DNA of 64,000 bases from Williamsia sp. (GCA_015069695.1 JADCRZ010000021.1:1-64000); one strand, 5' to 3'; shown: positions 1-8,814, counted from the stretch's first letter. Notes: generated by a model not told the origin, from the sequence alone. Made by a program: numbers and translations.

Positions 1-13
1 AGCCTTCACTGCG

Positions 14-89
14 CCCTTACAGGATGACAAGAAATAGGGGTGTCCTTGCTGGATAACAAAGAATGGAGGAGACCCTTACAGGATGACAA
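14..89. repeat. Three-copy 17-bp direct repeat
   Basis: The 17-mer CCCTTACAGGATGACAA occurs at 14-30 and again at 73-89. A diverged copy, TCCTTGCTGGATAACAA, lies at 43-59. The spacing is 29 and 30 bp. There is no convincing coding frame. The region lies at the window edge, so more copies may exist to the left. Its function is unknown; it could be remnants of a dispersed intergenic repeat. Confidence 0.7.
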
Positions 90-244
90 AAAGGGAAGAA
101 TATTCCTTTTCTCTTCCTTCCCGCTCACCATCACCCTCTCTTCTTCTCTCCTATTGCCTTATCCTGTCTCATCTCTTCTTCTCCCCATCCAATCCTGCGC
201 ATCCCCCCAATCCTGTAAATCAAGGTTCAGACATTCTTCCCTCC

Positions 245-413
245 GGCCTTTTGAAAGGGGCGTGAAGAAATTTACACGAAGCGTTAAGCAACGAACACGC
301 CCGGTATTGTACAAAAGCTAAATTCATGCACCGGCTGAAAGAAGAACTACCCTCCAGACCTAGCTTGTTCGTTGTAGCGAAGTGCAGTAAATTTTAGCCC
401 CTTTCAAACAGCC
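245..413. repeat. 169-bp quasi-palindromic element with terminal inverted repeats
   Basis: The outer 17 bp (245-261 and 397-413) are inverted copies of each other with 14 of 17 matches; the identical core is TTGAAAGGGGC. The symmetry continues inward. AAATTTAC at 268-275 mirrors GTAAATTT at 387-394, and CAACGAACA at 290-298 mirrors TGTTCGTTG at 366-374. About 67 bp of asymmetric sequence separates the arms. This is the architecture of a MITE or a large REP-like hairpin. No target-site duplication is obvious and no transposase is nearby. Confidence 0.6.
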
Positions 414-453
414 TTGATTTTTTTGCTTCTTTTTGCATCAAGGCAAAAAGAAG
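411..453. other. Two mutually exclusive hairpins downstream of the caspase-like gene
   Basis: CTTCTTTTTGC (426-436) pairs perfectly with GCAAAAAGAAG (443-453) across a 6-nt loop. GCCTTGAT (411-418) pairs with ATCAAGGC (437-444) and would compete with it. The site lies just past the stop codon of the minus-strand gene that ends at 462, so it may shape the 3' end of that mRNA. A minus-strand transcript would have A residues, not U, after the stem, so this is not a classical intrinsic terminator. Confidence 0.45.
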
Positions 454-461
454 ACGGAGTC

Positions 462-2681
462 TCACTCCTCAATCATTGCCTTCCTGAATGCCTTGATGAA
501 TATGGCCCCCAAGTTTTTATAGGGCGGAATGTAGTCTTCGAAAAATTCCCGCTTTTCGCCGGTGAATTGCTTGCTCAGCTCCCGCCACATAGGGATCCAG
601 TCGATGTTTCTTCCGTTTCGCAAGGCGGTATTCATGGCCAGGAGGATCGGTTCGTTCACCGTTTTGGTGCCTACCTGTTTGGAGGAGATGATGTGGGCAT
701 CGTCGCTGATGCTGAGGACTTCGTTGAGGTTGTTGTATCCTCCGCAGGAACCCAGGATCACGATCCGGGCGCTGGGCTGTATTTGCTGTAATGAATATTT
801 TACATGGTAGCTGTGGCCGCGATGGATAAAGATGGTTGGGGTAAGACCGTGGTCAGCCAGGTAAGCACCCAGCTTTTCCTGGGCTTTGGCGTCCGGATCG
901 TCTTCGCCGTACAAGGGCTTGTTGGCAAAGATCCATACGGGCTTGCCTTTGGTTGATTTGATGCTGATCCAGTTGGGATTGTTATCGGTAATGCTCCACT
1001 CGGGTTTGCCCCGGAAGAGGCTCAAGAAATTGGCGTAGCTGTTCTGGCCGTCCTTGTCCTCGTCACCATAAAAGAATACCTGTTGTACCACCCGGCCACT
1101 GTCGTCTTCGAGCGATTTGTAATCAACCGAATAAACCGGTGGTATACCCAATTCATCTGACAAATTTACTTTCAGGGATGAATCAGCCGATTCAAAAAGA
1201 GTTTTCTCCAGCCGGTAAACCACCTGGCCTGCTTTGTCAGCTTTTTTCTGGCAGCGCTGGTAGTTCCACTTTGCCTCATCGAGCATAAAGCTGGCAAGCT
1301 TGGTGTTTTTTTCCACGATGCTGCTGTAAGAGTCGGCCACATCCACGGCATCTTCTGCATTGTCGGGATTAGTAGATTTTTCCAGTCCGATCATAAAGGC
1401 GCGCATCAGGGAAGTCGCACTTTCCTGCGGCATGGACTTCAGCAGTGTATCAAGGGTATTGTAAGCCGCTGCCATTTTGATAAACTTCCTGAAATAATCT
1501 GCATTCACGCTCATGATAAGAGTATCACCGCGGGGAATTTTCATGCGCTGGAAAATGCGTTTAAATACGCCAAGGTAGCTCGACGTATAAATTTCCTCCT
1601 CTCCCATTACACATATGTAGTACAGTTCCTGGGCGGAAAGCGGCTCCAGGCATTTGAAACGCACCGGATCGGGCGAGTCGTGCAGGCCATTGATTTCCCG
1701 GATAAATGCCTCTTTGGCTTTTTTGGCCATCATGGCGGTGAGGGTCTTCATCTCCATGGGCGTGTCGTGCTGCATTCCTGCCATGCGGCCGGCGTATTCG
1801 ATCCTGGTTTTTACCAACAGGCGGTAGTAGTTCAGGGGATTGTCTTTTACATTGTCAATATCTTCAAAATGAATATCTCCCCTGGACAGTTTATCGATAA
1901 AAGGAAAATAAAGTTGTCCGCTTTTGCTGGTGGCCATCTTGACCACTGTCTTTACAAAATCATCACTGTTGGAGCGGATCTTCATAGCCAGCTTGTCGCG
2001 GGCCGCTGCATAATCATAGAGTTTTTTTGCATCCTGGTGCGCAGCCACAACAATCAGACTGTCAGCAAATGGCACATCCGTATTGTACTTAAGAACGGTT
2101 AAGATCTCTGTAGGATGCAGCGCCAGGTATTTTCTTACCAGCACAACTTTGGAGGCGGGTACGCCCACATTTTCCGGGAATGAAAAGCAATCAGCCACAA
2201 TTTTGCCAACACCGTAACTGCTTCTGGCAACAACAGGTTCGATGCTTTCGTTCTTCCGGTCCAGTTCCATGGCCGAGATGTATGCGTTTACAAGTGTCTG
2301 GGCCATGGTAATAGGAAAATCGTGTTTTCCGTAATTCCCATTGTACCCTTTGAGCAGAGATTCCAGTCCAAGCAGGTATTTTACCTTGCTGTTGTGGCTG
2401 AGGGTGGAATCAAGTTCTATTCTTGCCTGCAATTCATCAACCTGGTTGATCAGCGCGTATTCAATCTGCTGGTTCACCGTTTCGTTGCCGGAGAGGGTAA
2501 TGGCATGATCGTCTTTTCCATCCAGTTTTTGAAGCACAACCTGCTGATGATCAACTTTATCGTGCCATAATAACCTGGTTTTATCAAATTTATAGGTATG
2601 TACTGCTGCGGCGCCTGATTGCGCTTCTACCCGGCAAGCAAAAAAGAACAATCCTGTAAGAATTAGTATGAATCTATCCAT
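462..2681 (-). CDS. Secreted protein with a caspase-fold (clan CD-like) C-terminus
   Basis: This is a 739-residue protein with an N-terminal signal peptide (about residues 1-20, ending in VEAQ). Residues 30-500 are charged and probably helical, and I do not recognise a family there. The last 200 residues carry the two hallmarks of clan CD cysteine peptidases: a hydrophobic strand followed by HRGH (His about 620 and 623), then IVILGSCGG with Cys about 646. A caspase or gingipain His-Cys dyad is arranged like this. I infer a periplasmic or cell-surface peptidase, or a caspase-like domain of unknown role; activity is not shown. It is monocistronic, with a TAATTTTG promoter element at 2707-2714. 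The gene is divergent from the phosphate block. Confidence 0.6.
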   Translation of the reverse strand: MDRFILILTGLFFFACRVEAQSGAAAVHTYKFDKTRLLWHDKVDHQQVVLQKLDGKDDHAITLSGNETVNQQIEYALINQVDELQARIELDSTLSHNSKVKYLLGLESLLKGYNGNYGKHDFPITMAQTLVNAYISAMELDRKNESIEPVVARSSYGVGKIVADCFSFPENVGVPASKVVLVRKYLALHPTEILTVLKYNTDVPFADSLIVVAAHQDAKKLYDYAAARDKLAMKIRSNSDDFVKTVVKMATSKSGQLYFPFIDKLSRGDIHFEDIDNVKDNPLNYYRLLVKTRIEYAGRMAGMQHDTPMEMKTLTAMMAKKAKEAFIREINGLHDSPDPVRFKCLEPLSAQELYYICVMGEEEIYTSSYLGVFKRIFQRMKIPRGDTLIMSVNADYFRKFIKMAAAYNTLDTLLKSMPQESATSLMRAFMIGLEKSTNPDNAEDAVDVADSYSSIVEKNTKLASFMLDEAKWNYQRCQKKADKAGQVVYRLEKTLFESADSSLKVNLSDELGIPPVYSVDYKSLEDDSGRVVQQVFFYGDEDKDGQNSYANFLSLFRGKPEWSITDNNPNWISIKSTKGKPVWIFANKPLYGEDDPDAKAQEKLGAYLADHGLTPTIFIHRGHSYHVKYSLQQIQPSARIVILGSCGGYNNLNEVLSISDDAHIISSKQVGTKTVNEPILLAMNTALRNGRNIDWIPMWRELSKQFTGEKREFFEDYIPPYKNLGAIFIKAFRKAMIEE

Positions 2682-2706
2682 GCGTACGCTTCTTGATTAC
2701 ACAGTG

Positions 2707-2714
2707 CAAAATTA
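2707..2714 (-). promoter_or_regulatory. TAnnTTTG -7 element for the caspase-like gene
   Basis: On the minus strand this reads TAATTTTG, an exact match to the Bacteroidota -7 consensus. It lies about 26 bp upstream of the ATG at 2681. No clear TTG -33 element is visible at the usual spacing. Confidence 0.5.
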
Positions 2715-2906
2715 GGATCTAGCAAGTTAAGAACGATCCTGCTTCTTAAGACTGTATATTAGTGACAAATAGTTTGCCGATTAAGTTGCCTTATATAGGA
2801 TTATTTTGCCAAACAGGGTCCTTTTCGGGATTAAGAAATTGTAAACTCGACCCGCTGGCTACCGCTGCTGCATTATTTGCTATAGGTTTGCGGAAACAAT
2901 TTGTTA

Positions 2907-3593
2907 ATGGATAGCAAAGGCCAAACGATCCTGATTGCCGACGATGAGCCTGATATCATAGAAATCATTGAGTATAACCTCACAAAAGAAGGGTACGAGG
3001 TCTATACCGCAAATGATGGCGATGATGCCCTGGAGAAGGCCAAAAAGGTGAAACCGGATCTGATTATCCTGGACATTATGATGCCCAAGAGAACAGGTGT
3101 GGAAGTTTGTGAGATCCTCCGGGCACAGCCTGGTTTTAACAAAACCCTGATTATTTTCCTGACAGCCCTGAACGACGAATCTTCCCAAATGAAGGGGTTT
3201 GATACGGGGGGAGACGATTATGTCAGCAAACCTGTCAGTCCCAAATTACTCATCAGCCGGGTCAATGCCTTGTTCCGGAGAGCCGTTAAAACACCGGAGG
3301 AAACCCAGGGCATCCTGCAAACCGGCAACCTGGTGATCGACCCCGTCCGTTATGTGGTAATTGTTGGCGACCGGGAATGCATTCTCGCCAAAAAGGAATT
3401 TGAGCTGTTGTATTTGCTCGCTTCCCGTCCCGGCCGGGTTTTTCTGCGGCACGAGATCCTGAACCAGGTTTGGGGCAAAGACGTGATCGTGGGCGACCGG
3501 ACCATAGACGTGCATATCCGCAAGATCCGGCAAAAGCTGGAGCTGGATTGTATTAAAACTGTAAAAGGGGTTGGTTACAAATTTGAAATTTAA
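2907..3593 (+). CDS. PhoB-like DNA-binding response regulator
   Basis: This is a two-component response regulator of 228 residues. It has an N-terminal receiver domain (acidic pair in IADDEPD, phospho-acceptor Asp about 56 in LIILDIMMP, conserved Lys in YVSKP) and a C-terminal OmpR/PhoB winged helix (about 130-225, with DVIVGDRTIDVHIRKIRQKL and the terminal GVGYKFE). I place the start at ATG 2907 instead of the TTG two codons upstream. The cognate kinase follows 72 bp downstream, then a DUF47 protein and a phosphate transporter. Phosphate is therefore the likely stimulus; that is inference from context. Confidence 0.88.
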   Translation: MDSKGQTILIADDEPDIIEIIEYNLTKEGYEVYTANDGDDALEKAKKVKPDLIILDIMMPKRTGVEVCEILRAQPGFNKTLIIFLTALNDESSQMKGFDTGGDDYVSKPVSPKLLISRVNALFRRAVKTPEETQGILQTGNLVIDPVRYVVIVGDRECILAKKEFELLYLLASRPGRVFLRHEILNQVWGKDVIVGDRTIDVHIRKIRQKLELDCIKTVKGVGYKFEI

Positions 3594-3624
3594 TCTGCAG
3601 GTCAGCCGGTGGCACCAAATAGGC

Positions 3625-3632
3625 TAATTTTG
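3625..3632 (+). promoter_or_regulatory. TAnnTTTG -7 element before the kinase gene
   Basis: TAATTTTG is an exact match to the Bacteroidota -7 consensus, in the 72-bp gap between regulator and kinase, 34 bp before the kinase ATG. It suggests that the kinase can be transcribed independently of the regulator gene. Confidence 0.4.
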
Positions 3633-3665
3633 GGTCCTGTATAAACGAGCCGGTTACCGGTTATC

Positions 3666-4709
3666 ATGAACGCGAAGAACCTTTCTCCCCAACAATTGGC
3701 AGCTATCAATGCGATCAGCATCGCTGTCCTTTCTGCCATAGCCAACTGGGTATTTGTGCACGATTTTTTTGTTGCTGCTGTTATTTTCCTGATTTTGGGG
3801 GTGGTTTCCTATATCCTGATCTTATTCTTCTTACAGCGTTTTATTTACCGGCGCATCAAGCTGATCTACAAATTTATCCACCAAACCAAGGCCGGTAAAA
3901 AAGAAGAGGTTTACTTTAAATACATCCTTCCTAAAAAAAGCATTGATGAGGTAAGTGAGGATGTGGGAAAATGGGCCGTTCAAAAAAGCAATGAGATTGC
4001 CCTGCTCAAAAAAAATGAAGCCTACCGCAAAGAGTTTTTGCAAAACCTGGCCCACGAATTCAAGACACCCATTTTTGCCATCCAGGGTTATGTAGATACC
4101 CTGCTGGACGGGGCGCTGGACAATGCACCTGTAAGAAGGAAATTCCTAGAGAACGCCTCCAAAAACATTGACCGGCTGGTAAACCTCATGAACGACCTGG
4201 ATGAGATTTCCCAGCTGGAAGGCGGAGAACAGGTACTGAACAAGCAACCATTTATCATCCAGGATATTATCCGCGAAGTCTACGAGTCTTTGTCTATGCA
4301 GCTCAACGCAAACGGCATCAAGACCCAGATCAAAAAAGGCTGCGATTACCCCGTTTCTGTGCTGGCCGATAAAGAAAAGATCAGGCAGGTAATTATCAAC
4401 CTGGTAGAAAATTCCATCAAATACGGAAAGCAAAATGGCACCATATCCGCCGGCATCTACAATACCGACGGACAGCATGCGCTGGTAGAGATCAGTGACG
4501 ACGGGATGGGGATTGAGGAAGAGCACCTTTCCCGCATTTTTGAACGCTTTTACCGAACCGACCGCGGCCGGGCCCGCGACCGCCGGGGTACAGGCCTGGG
4601 CCTCGCCATCTGCAAACACATCATTGAAGCCCACGGACAAACCATTCATGCCCGCAGTACGCCGGATGTGGGCACCACCATAGGATTTACTTTAGAGCGA
4701 AATGGTTAG
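3666..4709 (+). CDS. PhoR-like membrane sensor histidine kinase
   Basis: This 347-residue histidine kinase is the likely partner of the upstream regulator. Two membrane segments lie at about 12-30 and 35-57 with almost nothing between them, so there is no periplasmic sensor domain. A linker follows, then the HisKA box with the phospho-His at 130 (LAHEFKTP). The ATPase domain shows an N box (NLVENSIKYG), G1 (DDGMGI), F box (FERFYR) and G2 (RGTGLGLAI). The minimal sensor region resembles PhoR-type kinases that read the state of a phosphate transporter through partner proteins. The DUF47 and PiT genes downstream fit that role. Confidence 0.85.
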   Translation: MNAKNLSPQQLAAINAISIAVLSAIANWVFVHDFFVAAVIFLILGVVSYILILFFLQRFIYRRIKLIYKFIHQTKAGKKEEVYFKYILPKKSIDEVSEDVGKWAVQKSNEIALLKKNEAYRKEFLQNLAHEFKTPIFAIQGYVDTLLDGALDNAPVRRKFLENASKNIDRLVNLMNDLDEISQLEGGEQVLNKQPFIIQDIIREVYESLSMQLNANGIKTQIKKGCDYPVSVLADKEKIRQVIINLVENSIKYGKQNGTISAGIYNTDGQHALVEISDDGMGIEEEHLSRIFERFYRTDRGRARDRRGTGLGLAICKHIIEAHGQTIHARSTPDVGTTIGFTLERNG

Positions 4710-4837
4710 TAGGGAATGGTGGAAAGAAACATTCTTCCTTCATTGCATGGATACGATAAAATAATCATATTGCATAAGCAAGGATATTAATAAATCATTA
4801 CTAAAAAGGTTTTTAGGAAATGCAAGGTCAATATTTC

Positions 4838-4845
4838 TATTTTTG
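4838..4845 (+). promoter_or_regulatory. TAnnTTTG -7 element for the DUF47 gene
   Basis: TATTTTTG is an exact -7 match ending 15 bp before the ATG at 4861. The predicted transcript start is about 10 nt before the ATG, so the leader would be very short. An upstream TTG at 4843 that could extend the frame lies inside this element, which argues against using it as a start codon. Confidence 0.55.
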
Positions 4846-4860
4846 CGCAAACTTTATAAC

Positions 4861-5508
4861 ATGGGCCTGAACTCCATCATGAAAATTTTTATGCCGAAGG
4901 ACAAGGTCTTTTATACCTTGTTTGAGGAGGTGGCAGCTACGGTAGGACAAATGGGCATTTTACTCAAGGAAGTCGTCAACGAAACGGATTTTGACAAAAG
5001 AGCGGTGATCATCTCCAAGCTGGAGGACATGGAGCACATCAACGACGATTACACCCATAACATATTTACCGAACTCGGCAGAAACTTCATCACCCCCTTC
5101 GACCGGGAAGACATTCATCACCTGGCAAGCGCGCTGGATGATATAGCCGATTATATCTTTTCCTCTGCCAAGAAGATCAATTTTTACAAGGTCAATCCCA
5201 ACGACAAAGGCTTTCAAAAAATGGCCGACCTGATCGAGCTTGCGGCACAGCAGATAAAAATTGCTGTACACGAGCTGCGTGATATGAAAAACATGCGCCA
5301 GATCACCGATGCCCTGGTACGGGTGAACAACATCGAGAACCAGGCTGATGACGTTTTTGACATGAGCATCGACCGGTTGTTTGAAATAGAACCCGATGCA
5401 AAGGAAGTGATCAAGAAACGGGAAATTTATCAGGTGATGGAACTGGTAACAGACAAATGCGAGGATGCTGCCAATGTGATCGAATCCATTATCATCAAGT
5501 ATGCCTGA
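4861..5508 (+). CDS. DUF47 (PhoU-like) phosphate transport regulator
   Basis: This is a 215-residue all-helical cytoplasmic protein of the DUF47/YkaA family, which is structurally related to PhoU. Visible signs are the regularly spaced acidic metal-binding-type helices (FDREDIHHLASALDDIADY near residues 80-98, and a second EDAAN near the end). DUF47 genes are commonly paired with PiT transporters and modulate their activity. Here the PiT gene starts 72 bp downstream. I take ATG 4861 as the start, since the upstream TTG overlaps the promoter element. Confidence 0.85.
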   Translation: MGLNSIMKIFMPKDKVFYTLFEEVAATVGQMGILLKEVVNETDFDKRAVIISKLEDMEHINDDYTHNIFTELGRNFITPFDREDIHHLASALDDIADYIFSSAKKINFYKVNPNDKGFQKMADLIELAAQQIKIAVHELRDMKNMRQITDALVRVNNIENQADDVFDMSIDRLFEIEPDAKEVIKKREIYQVMELVTDKCEDAANVIESIIIKYA

Positions 5509-5580
5509 TGAGCTTGTCTGAATAACCGGACATGTGTATCTGCATCATGCGATCTCATTTTTTCCCCAATCAAAATTTTT

Positions 5581-6597
5581 ATGACCTTTCTGGTAATCAT
5601 CATTCTGCTGGCATTGATCTTTGATTACATAAATGGTTTTCACGACGCCGCCAATTCTATTGCTACCATTGTTTCTACCAAGGTGCTAACTCCTTTCCAG
5701 GCAGTAGTATGGGCGGCGATTTTCAATTTTGCCGCCTTTTTTATTTCCAAATACCTCATCGGAGAATTCAAGATCGCCAACACAATTGCGACTTCCGTTA
5801 ACGAGGCTTTTATCACACAGGAAGTTATTTGTGCAGGCCTGATCGCCGCCATTATCTGGAACCTGCTTACCTGGTGGTTTGGTATTCCCTCCAGCTCTTC
5901 GCACACCCTGCTGGGTGGTTTTATGGGAGCGGCCCTGGCACACGCCGGCGCCCTGCACAAGGGTGGCATCGACGTGATCAACTACGCCAAAGTGGTCAGG
6001 ATCTTTCTCTTTATATTTCTGGCACCATTTATCGGCAGCGTGATTGCATTTTTAATTACGGTGTTTATCGTCAATGTGAGCCGGCACAGCATTCCCTACA
6101 AGGCAGAGCAATGGTTCAGGCGGCTGCAGCTGGTTTCTTCTGCTGCATTCAGTCTTGGGCATGGCGGAAATGACGCCCAGAAAGTAATGGGTATTATTGC
6201 TGCAGCCCTGGTGGCAAATGGCCAGCTCGACAGCATCAAGCACATGCCCAACTGGGTACCTATCGCCTGCTTTACGGCCATTGGTCTGGGTACCATGAGC
6301 GGCGGTTGGAAGATTGTAAAAACCATGGGCACACGCATCACCAAAGTAACACCGCTGGAAGGGGTGAGCGCCGAATCAGCGGGTGCGATCACGCTGTTCC
6401 TGACCGAGCACCTGGGCATACCGGTGAGCACCACCCATACGCTTACGGGCTCTATCATCGGGGTGGGTGCTACCAAGCGCTTGTCAGCCGTTCGCTGGGG
6501 CGTTACAGTGAACCTTCTCTGGGCCTGGATATTGACCATCCCTGTGAGTGCATTGCTGGCAGCCATCATCTATTATATTGTAAGCCTGTTCACCTAA
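5581..6597 (+). CDS. Inorganic phosphate transporter, PiT family
   Basis: This is a 338-residue polytopic membrane protein with about ten hydrophobic segments. It carries the duplicated PiT signature: GFHDAANSIAT near residue 19 in the first half and SLGHGGNDAQKVMG near 196 in the second. PiT proteins are low-affinity, cation-coupled phosphate symporters in the inner membrane. The length is short but typical of bacterial members, which lack the long central loop. It follows its probable regulator (DUF47) and a PhoBR-like pair, so this four-gene block probably senses and imports phosphate. Confidence 0.9.
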   Translation: MTFLVIIILLALIFDYINGFHDAANSIATIVSTKVLTPFQAVVWAAIFNFAAFFISKYLIGEFKIANTIATSVNEAFITQEVICAGLIAAIIWNLLTWWFGIPSSSSHTLLGGFMGAALAHAGALHKGGIDVINYAKVVRIFLFIFLAPFIGSVIAFLITVFIVNVSRHSIPYKAEQWFRRLQLVSSAAFSLGHGGNDAQKVMGIIAAALVANGQLDSIKHMPNWVPIACFTAIGLGTMSGGWKIVKTMGTRITKVTPLEGVSAESAGAITLFLTEHLGIPVSTTHTLTGSIIGVGATKRLSAVRWGVTVNLLWAWILTIPVSALLAAIIYYIVSLFT

Positions 6598-6768
6598 AAG
6601 TGCTCCAAGAAATTCTCCTTTCTTCTATTCAGACTAATTTCTCATTTTTGCCGCGAATTTAGATTCTGCAACGCTAAAAGTTGAACCGGCGCGTTTATCT
6701 CACTGTATAGTCTGTTGCGCACCTGTTGGCAGAGACAATTCATTATTTTATAGGAGAAACTACTTATT

Positions 6769-7635
6769 ATGAAAGGAATTATCCTGGCCGGCGGATCAGG
6801 CACCCGTTTACACCCGCTCACCTATGCGATCAGCAAACAGATGATGCCCGTGTACGACAAACCCATGATCTATTACCCGCTTTCTACCCTGATGCTTGCG
6901 GGCATCCATGAAATCCTGATTATCTCAACCCCTCACGACCTGCCCTTTTTTAAAAAACTGTTTGGCGATGGCTCCCAGATCGGCCTCCAGTTTACCTATG
7001 CAGAGCAACCCCTGCCCAATGGGTTGGCCCAGGCATTTGTAATCGGGGCTGATTTTATCGGGGACGACAAGGTTGCGCTGGTGCTCGGAGACAATATTTT
7101 TTACGGAACCGGCCTGGGCAAAACTTTGCAGGATAATACAGACCCGGAGGGTGGCATTGTATATGCTTACCATGTAAGTGACCCGGAGCGTTATGGCGTG
7201 GTGGAATTTGACAAGGAAATGAAAGCCATTTCCATTGAAGAAAAGCCCCTTCATCCCAAAAGCCATTTTGCGGTTCCCGGTCTTTATTTTTATGACAACG
7301 AAGTGGTCAGGATTGCCAAAAACCTGCAGCCCAGTCCAAGGGGTGAATATGAAATCACCGATGTAAACAAAGCTTACCTGCAGGCAGGCAGGCTGAAGGT
7401 GTCTATCATGGACCGGGGCACGGCCTGGCTCGATACCGGCACGTTCGACTCGCTGATGCAAGCCTCCCAGTTTGTGCAGGTAATTGAACAGCGGCAGGGA
7501 ATCAAAGTGGCTTGTATTGAAGAAATTGCCTTTCGCAAAGGCTTTATCGGGAAAGAGCAGGTAGCAGCCATGGCCAAGCCGCTGCTGAAGAGTGGGTATG
7601 GACAGTACCTGATGAATATCATCAACGAAGAATAA
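6769..7635 (+). CDS. rmlA: Glucose-1-phosphate thymidylyltransferase
   Basis: This enzyme condenses dTTP with glucose-1-phosphate to give dTDP-glucose, the first step of dTDP-rhamnose and related sugar synthesis. The nucleotide-binding signature GGSGTRL is at residues 8-14, followed by [19 protein letters not shown], and [10 protein letters not shown] near 105. The length of 288 matches the family (about 290). The other rml genes are not adjacent; the next gene is a galE-type epimerase. The products probably feed cell-surface polysaccharide. Confidence 0.93.
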   Translation: MKGIILAGGSGTRLHPLTYAISKQMMPVYDKPMIYYPLSTLMLAGIHEILIISTPHDLPFFKKLFGDGSQIGLQFTYAEQPLPNGLAQAFVIGADFIGDDKVALVLGDNIFYGTGLGKTLQDNTDPEGGIVYAYHVSDPERYGVVEFDKEMKAISIEEKPLHPKSHFAVPGLYFYDNEVVRIAKNLQPSPRGEYEITDVNKAYLQAGRLKVSIMDRGTAWLDTGTFDSLMQASQFVQVIEQRQGIKVACIEEIAFRKGFIGKEQVAAMAKPLLKSGYGQYLMNIINEE

Positions 7636-7727
7636 AATGGGCGTTGCCCATCGGCGGCGGAATAGTTATATCTTTAATCTGAATACAAGATCCGGGTCGT
7701 GTGATGCCGGAAGAAAAACAAGTTTCC

Positions 7728-8783
7728 ATGAGTAAAATCTTAGTGACCGGCGGGTGTGGATATATCGGCTCGCATACGATTGTTGATCTGGTACAAAATG
7801 GGTTTGAAGTTGTGTCTGTTGATAACAATTCGCGTTCGCACGCCAGCGTAATGCAGGGAATAGAAAAAATCACCGGCCAGAAGGTAAAAAATTACAAAGT
7901 AGACCTGTGTAATTTTGACGATACGTTTGCCATTTTCCAGGAGAACGAAGACATCACCGGCATCATCCATTTTGCTGCATACAAAGCTGTCGGAGAATCC
8001 GTAGAGCAGCCCCTGATGTATTTTGAGAACAACCTGAACTCGCTCATCAACCTGCTTAAATGCGTGCAGGAATTTGAGACACCGCATTTTGTTTTTTCTT
8101 CTTCCTGCACCGTATATGGCAATCCGGATTCTATTCCTGTTACGGAAGCTTCCCCTATCAAACCCGCCGAATCGCCTTATGGACTCACCAAGCAGATGGG
8201 TGAGCAGATCATAACCGAATTCTCCAAAGTAAACGAAATGCACGCCATTTTACTGCGGTATTTCAACCCGGTTGGTGCGCATCCTTCCTCACTGATCGGT
8301 GAACTGCCTGTTGGCAAGCCTTCAAACCTGGTGCCTGCCATCACCCAGACCGCGATTGGCAAGCTGCCGCAGCTGAAAGTATATGGAGATGATTATCCTA
8401 CAAGAGACGGCTCCTGCATCCGTGATTATATTCATATCTGTGATATTTCCCATGCACATACACTGGCCCTTCAATATTTGATTGACAAAAAGTACAGTGA
8501 AAAATGCGAGGTGTTTAACCTGGGAACCGGAAATGGCGTTACTGTACTGGAAGTGATCAAAGCGTTTGAAAAGGTCAGCGGCGTCAAGTTGAACTATTCC
8601 ATCGGTCCGCGCCGCCCGGGTGATGTAGTGGCCATTTATGCCAACAACGACCACGCCCGTACATCCCTGAACTGGAACATTGAATACAACCTGGACGATA
8701 TGATGTCTTCAGCCTGGAACTGGGAACTCCATCTCAAACAGGATGAAGCGCTTTTCAACAAACAAAACACAGGTCTGAACTGA
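7728..8783 (+). CDS. galE: UDP-glucose 4-epimerase
   Basis: This 351-residue extended SDR interconverts UDP-glucose and UDP-galactose using tightly bound NAD. The Rossmann motif TGGCGYIG is at residues 7-14, the catalytic Tyr151 and Lys155 in SPYGLTK, and the Ser/Thr site in FSSSCTVYG near 126. I chose ATG 7728 because GalE proteins begin directly with the strand leading into the glycine motif. The open frame upstream of it (from GTG 7701) adds nine unconserved residues. An imperfect -7 element, TATCTTTA, lies at 7669-7676. The gene probably works with rmlA in sugar-nucleotide supply. Confidence 0.9.
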   Translation: MSKILVTGGCGYIGSHTIVDLVQNGFEVVSVDNNSRSHASVMQGIEKITGQKVKNYKVDLCNFDDTFAIFQENEDITGIIHFAAYKAVGESVEQPLMYFENNLNSLINLLKCVQEFETPHFVFSSSCTVYGNPDSIPVTEASPIKPAESPYGLTKQMGEQIITEFSKVNEMHAILLRYFNPVGAHPSSLIGELPVGKPSNLVPAITQTAIGKLPQLKVYGDDYPTRDGSCIRDYIHICDISHAHTLALQYLIDKKYSEKCEVFNLGTGNGVTVLEVIKAFEKVSGVKLNYSIGPRRPGDVVAIYANNDHARTSLNWNIEYNLDDMMSSAWNWELHLKQDEALFNKQNTGLN

Positions 8784-8814
8784 CCTTCCTCCCAGATCTT
8801 TAAACTTGATCCGT

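Noticed and set aside
40-321. Open reading frame of 93 residues at the left edge
   Set aside because: The sequence is low-complexity, runs through direct repeats and into the quasi-palindrome, and resembles no known protein; treated as non-coding.
4843-4860. TTG start upstream of the DUF47 gene
   Set aside because: The codon lies inside an exact TAnnTTTG promoter element, so it is unlikely to be in the mRNA; the same reasoning applies to 49763 before the algH-like gene.
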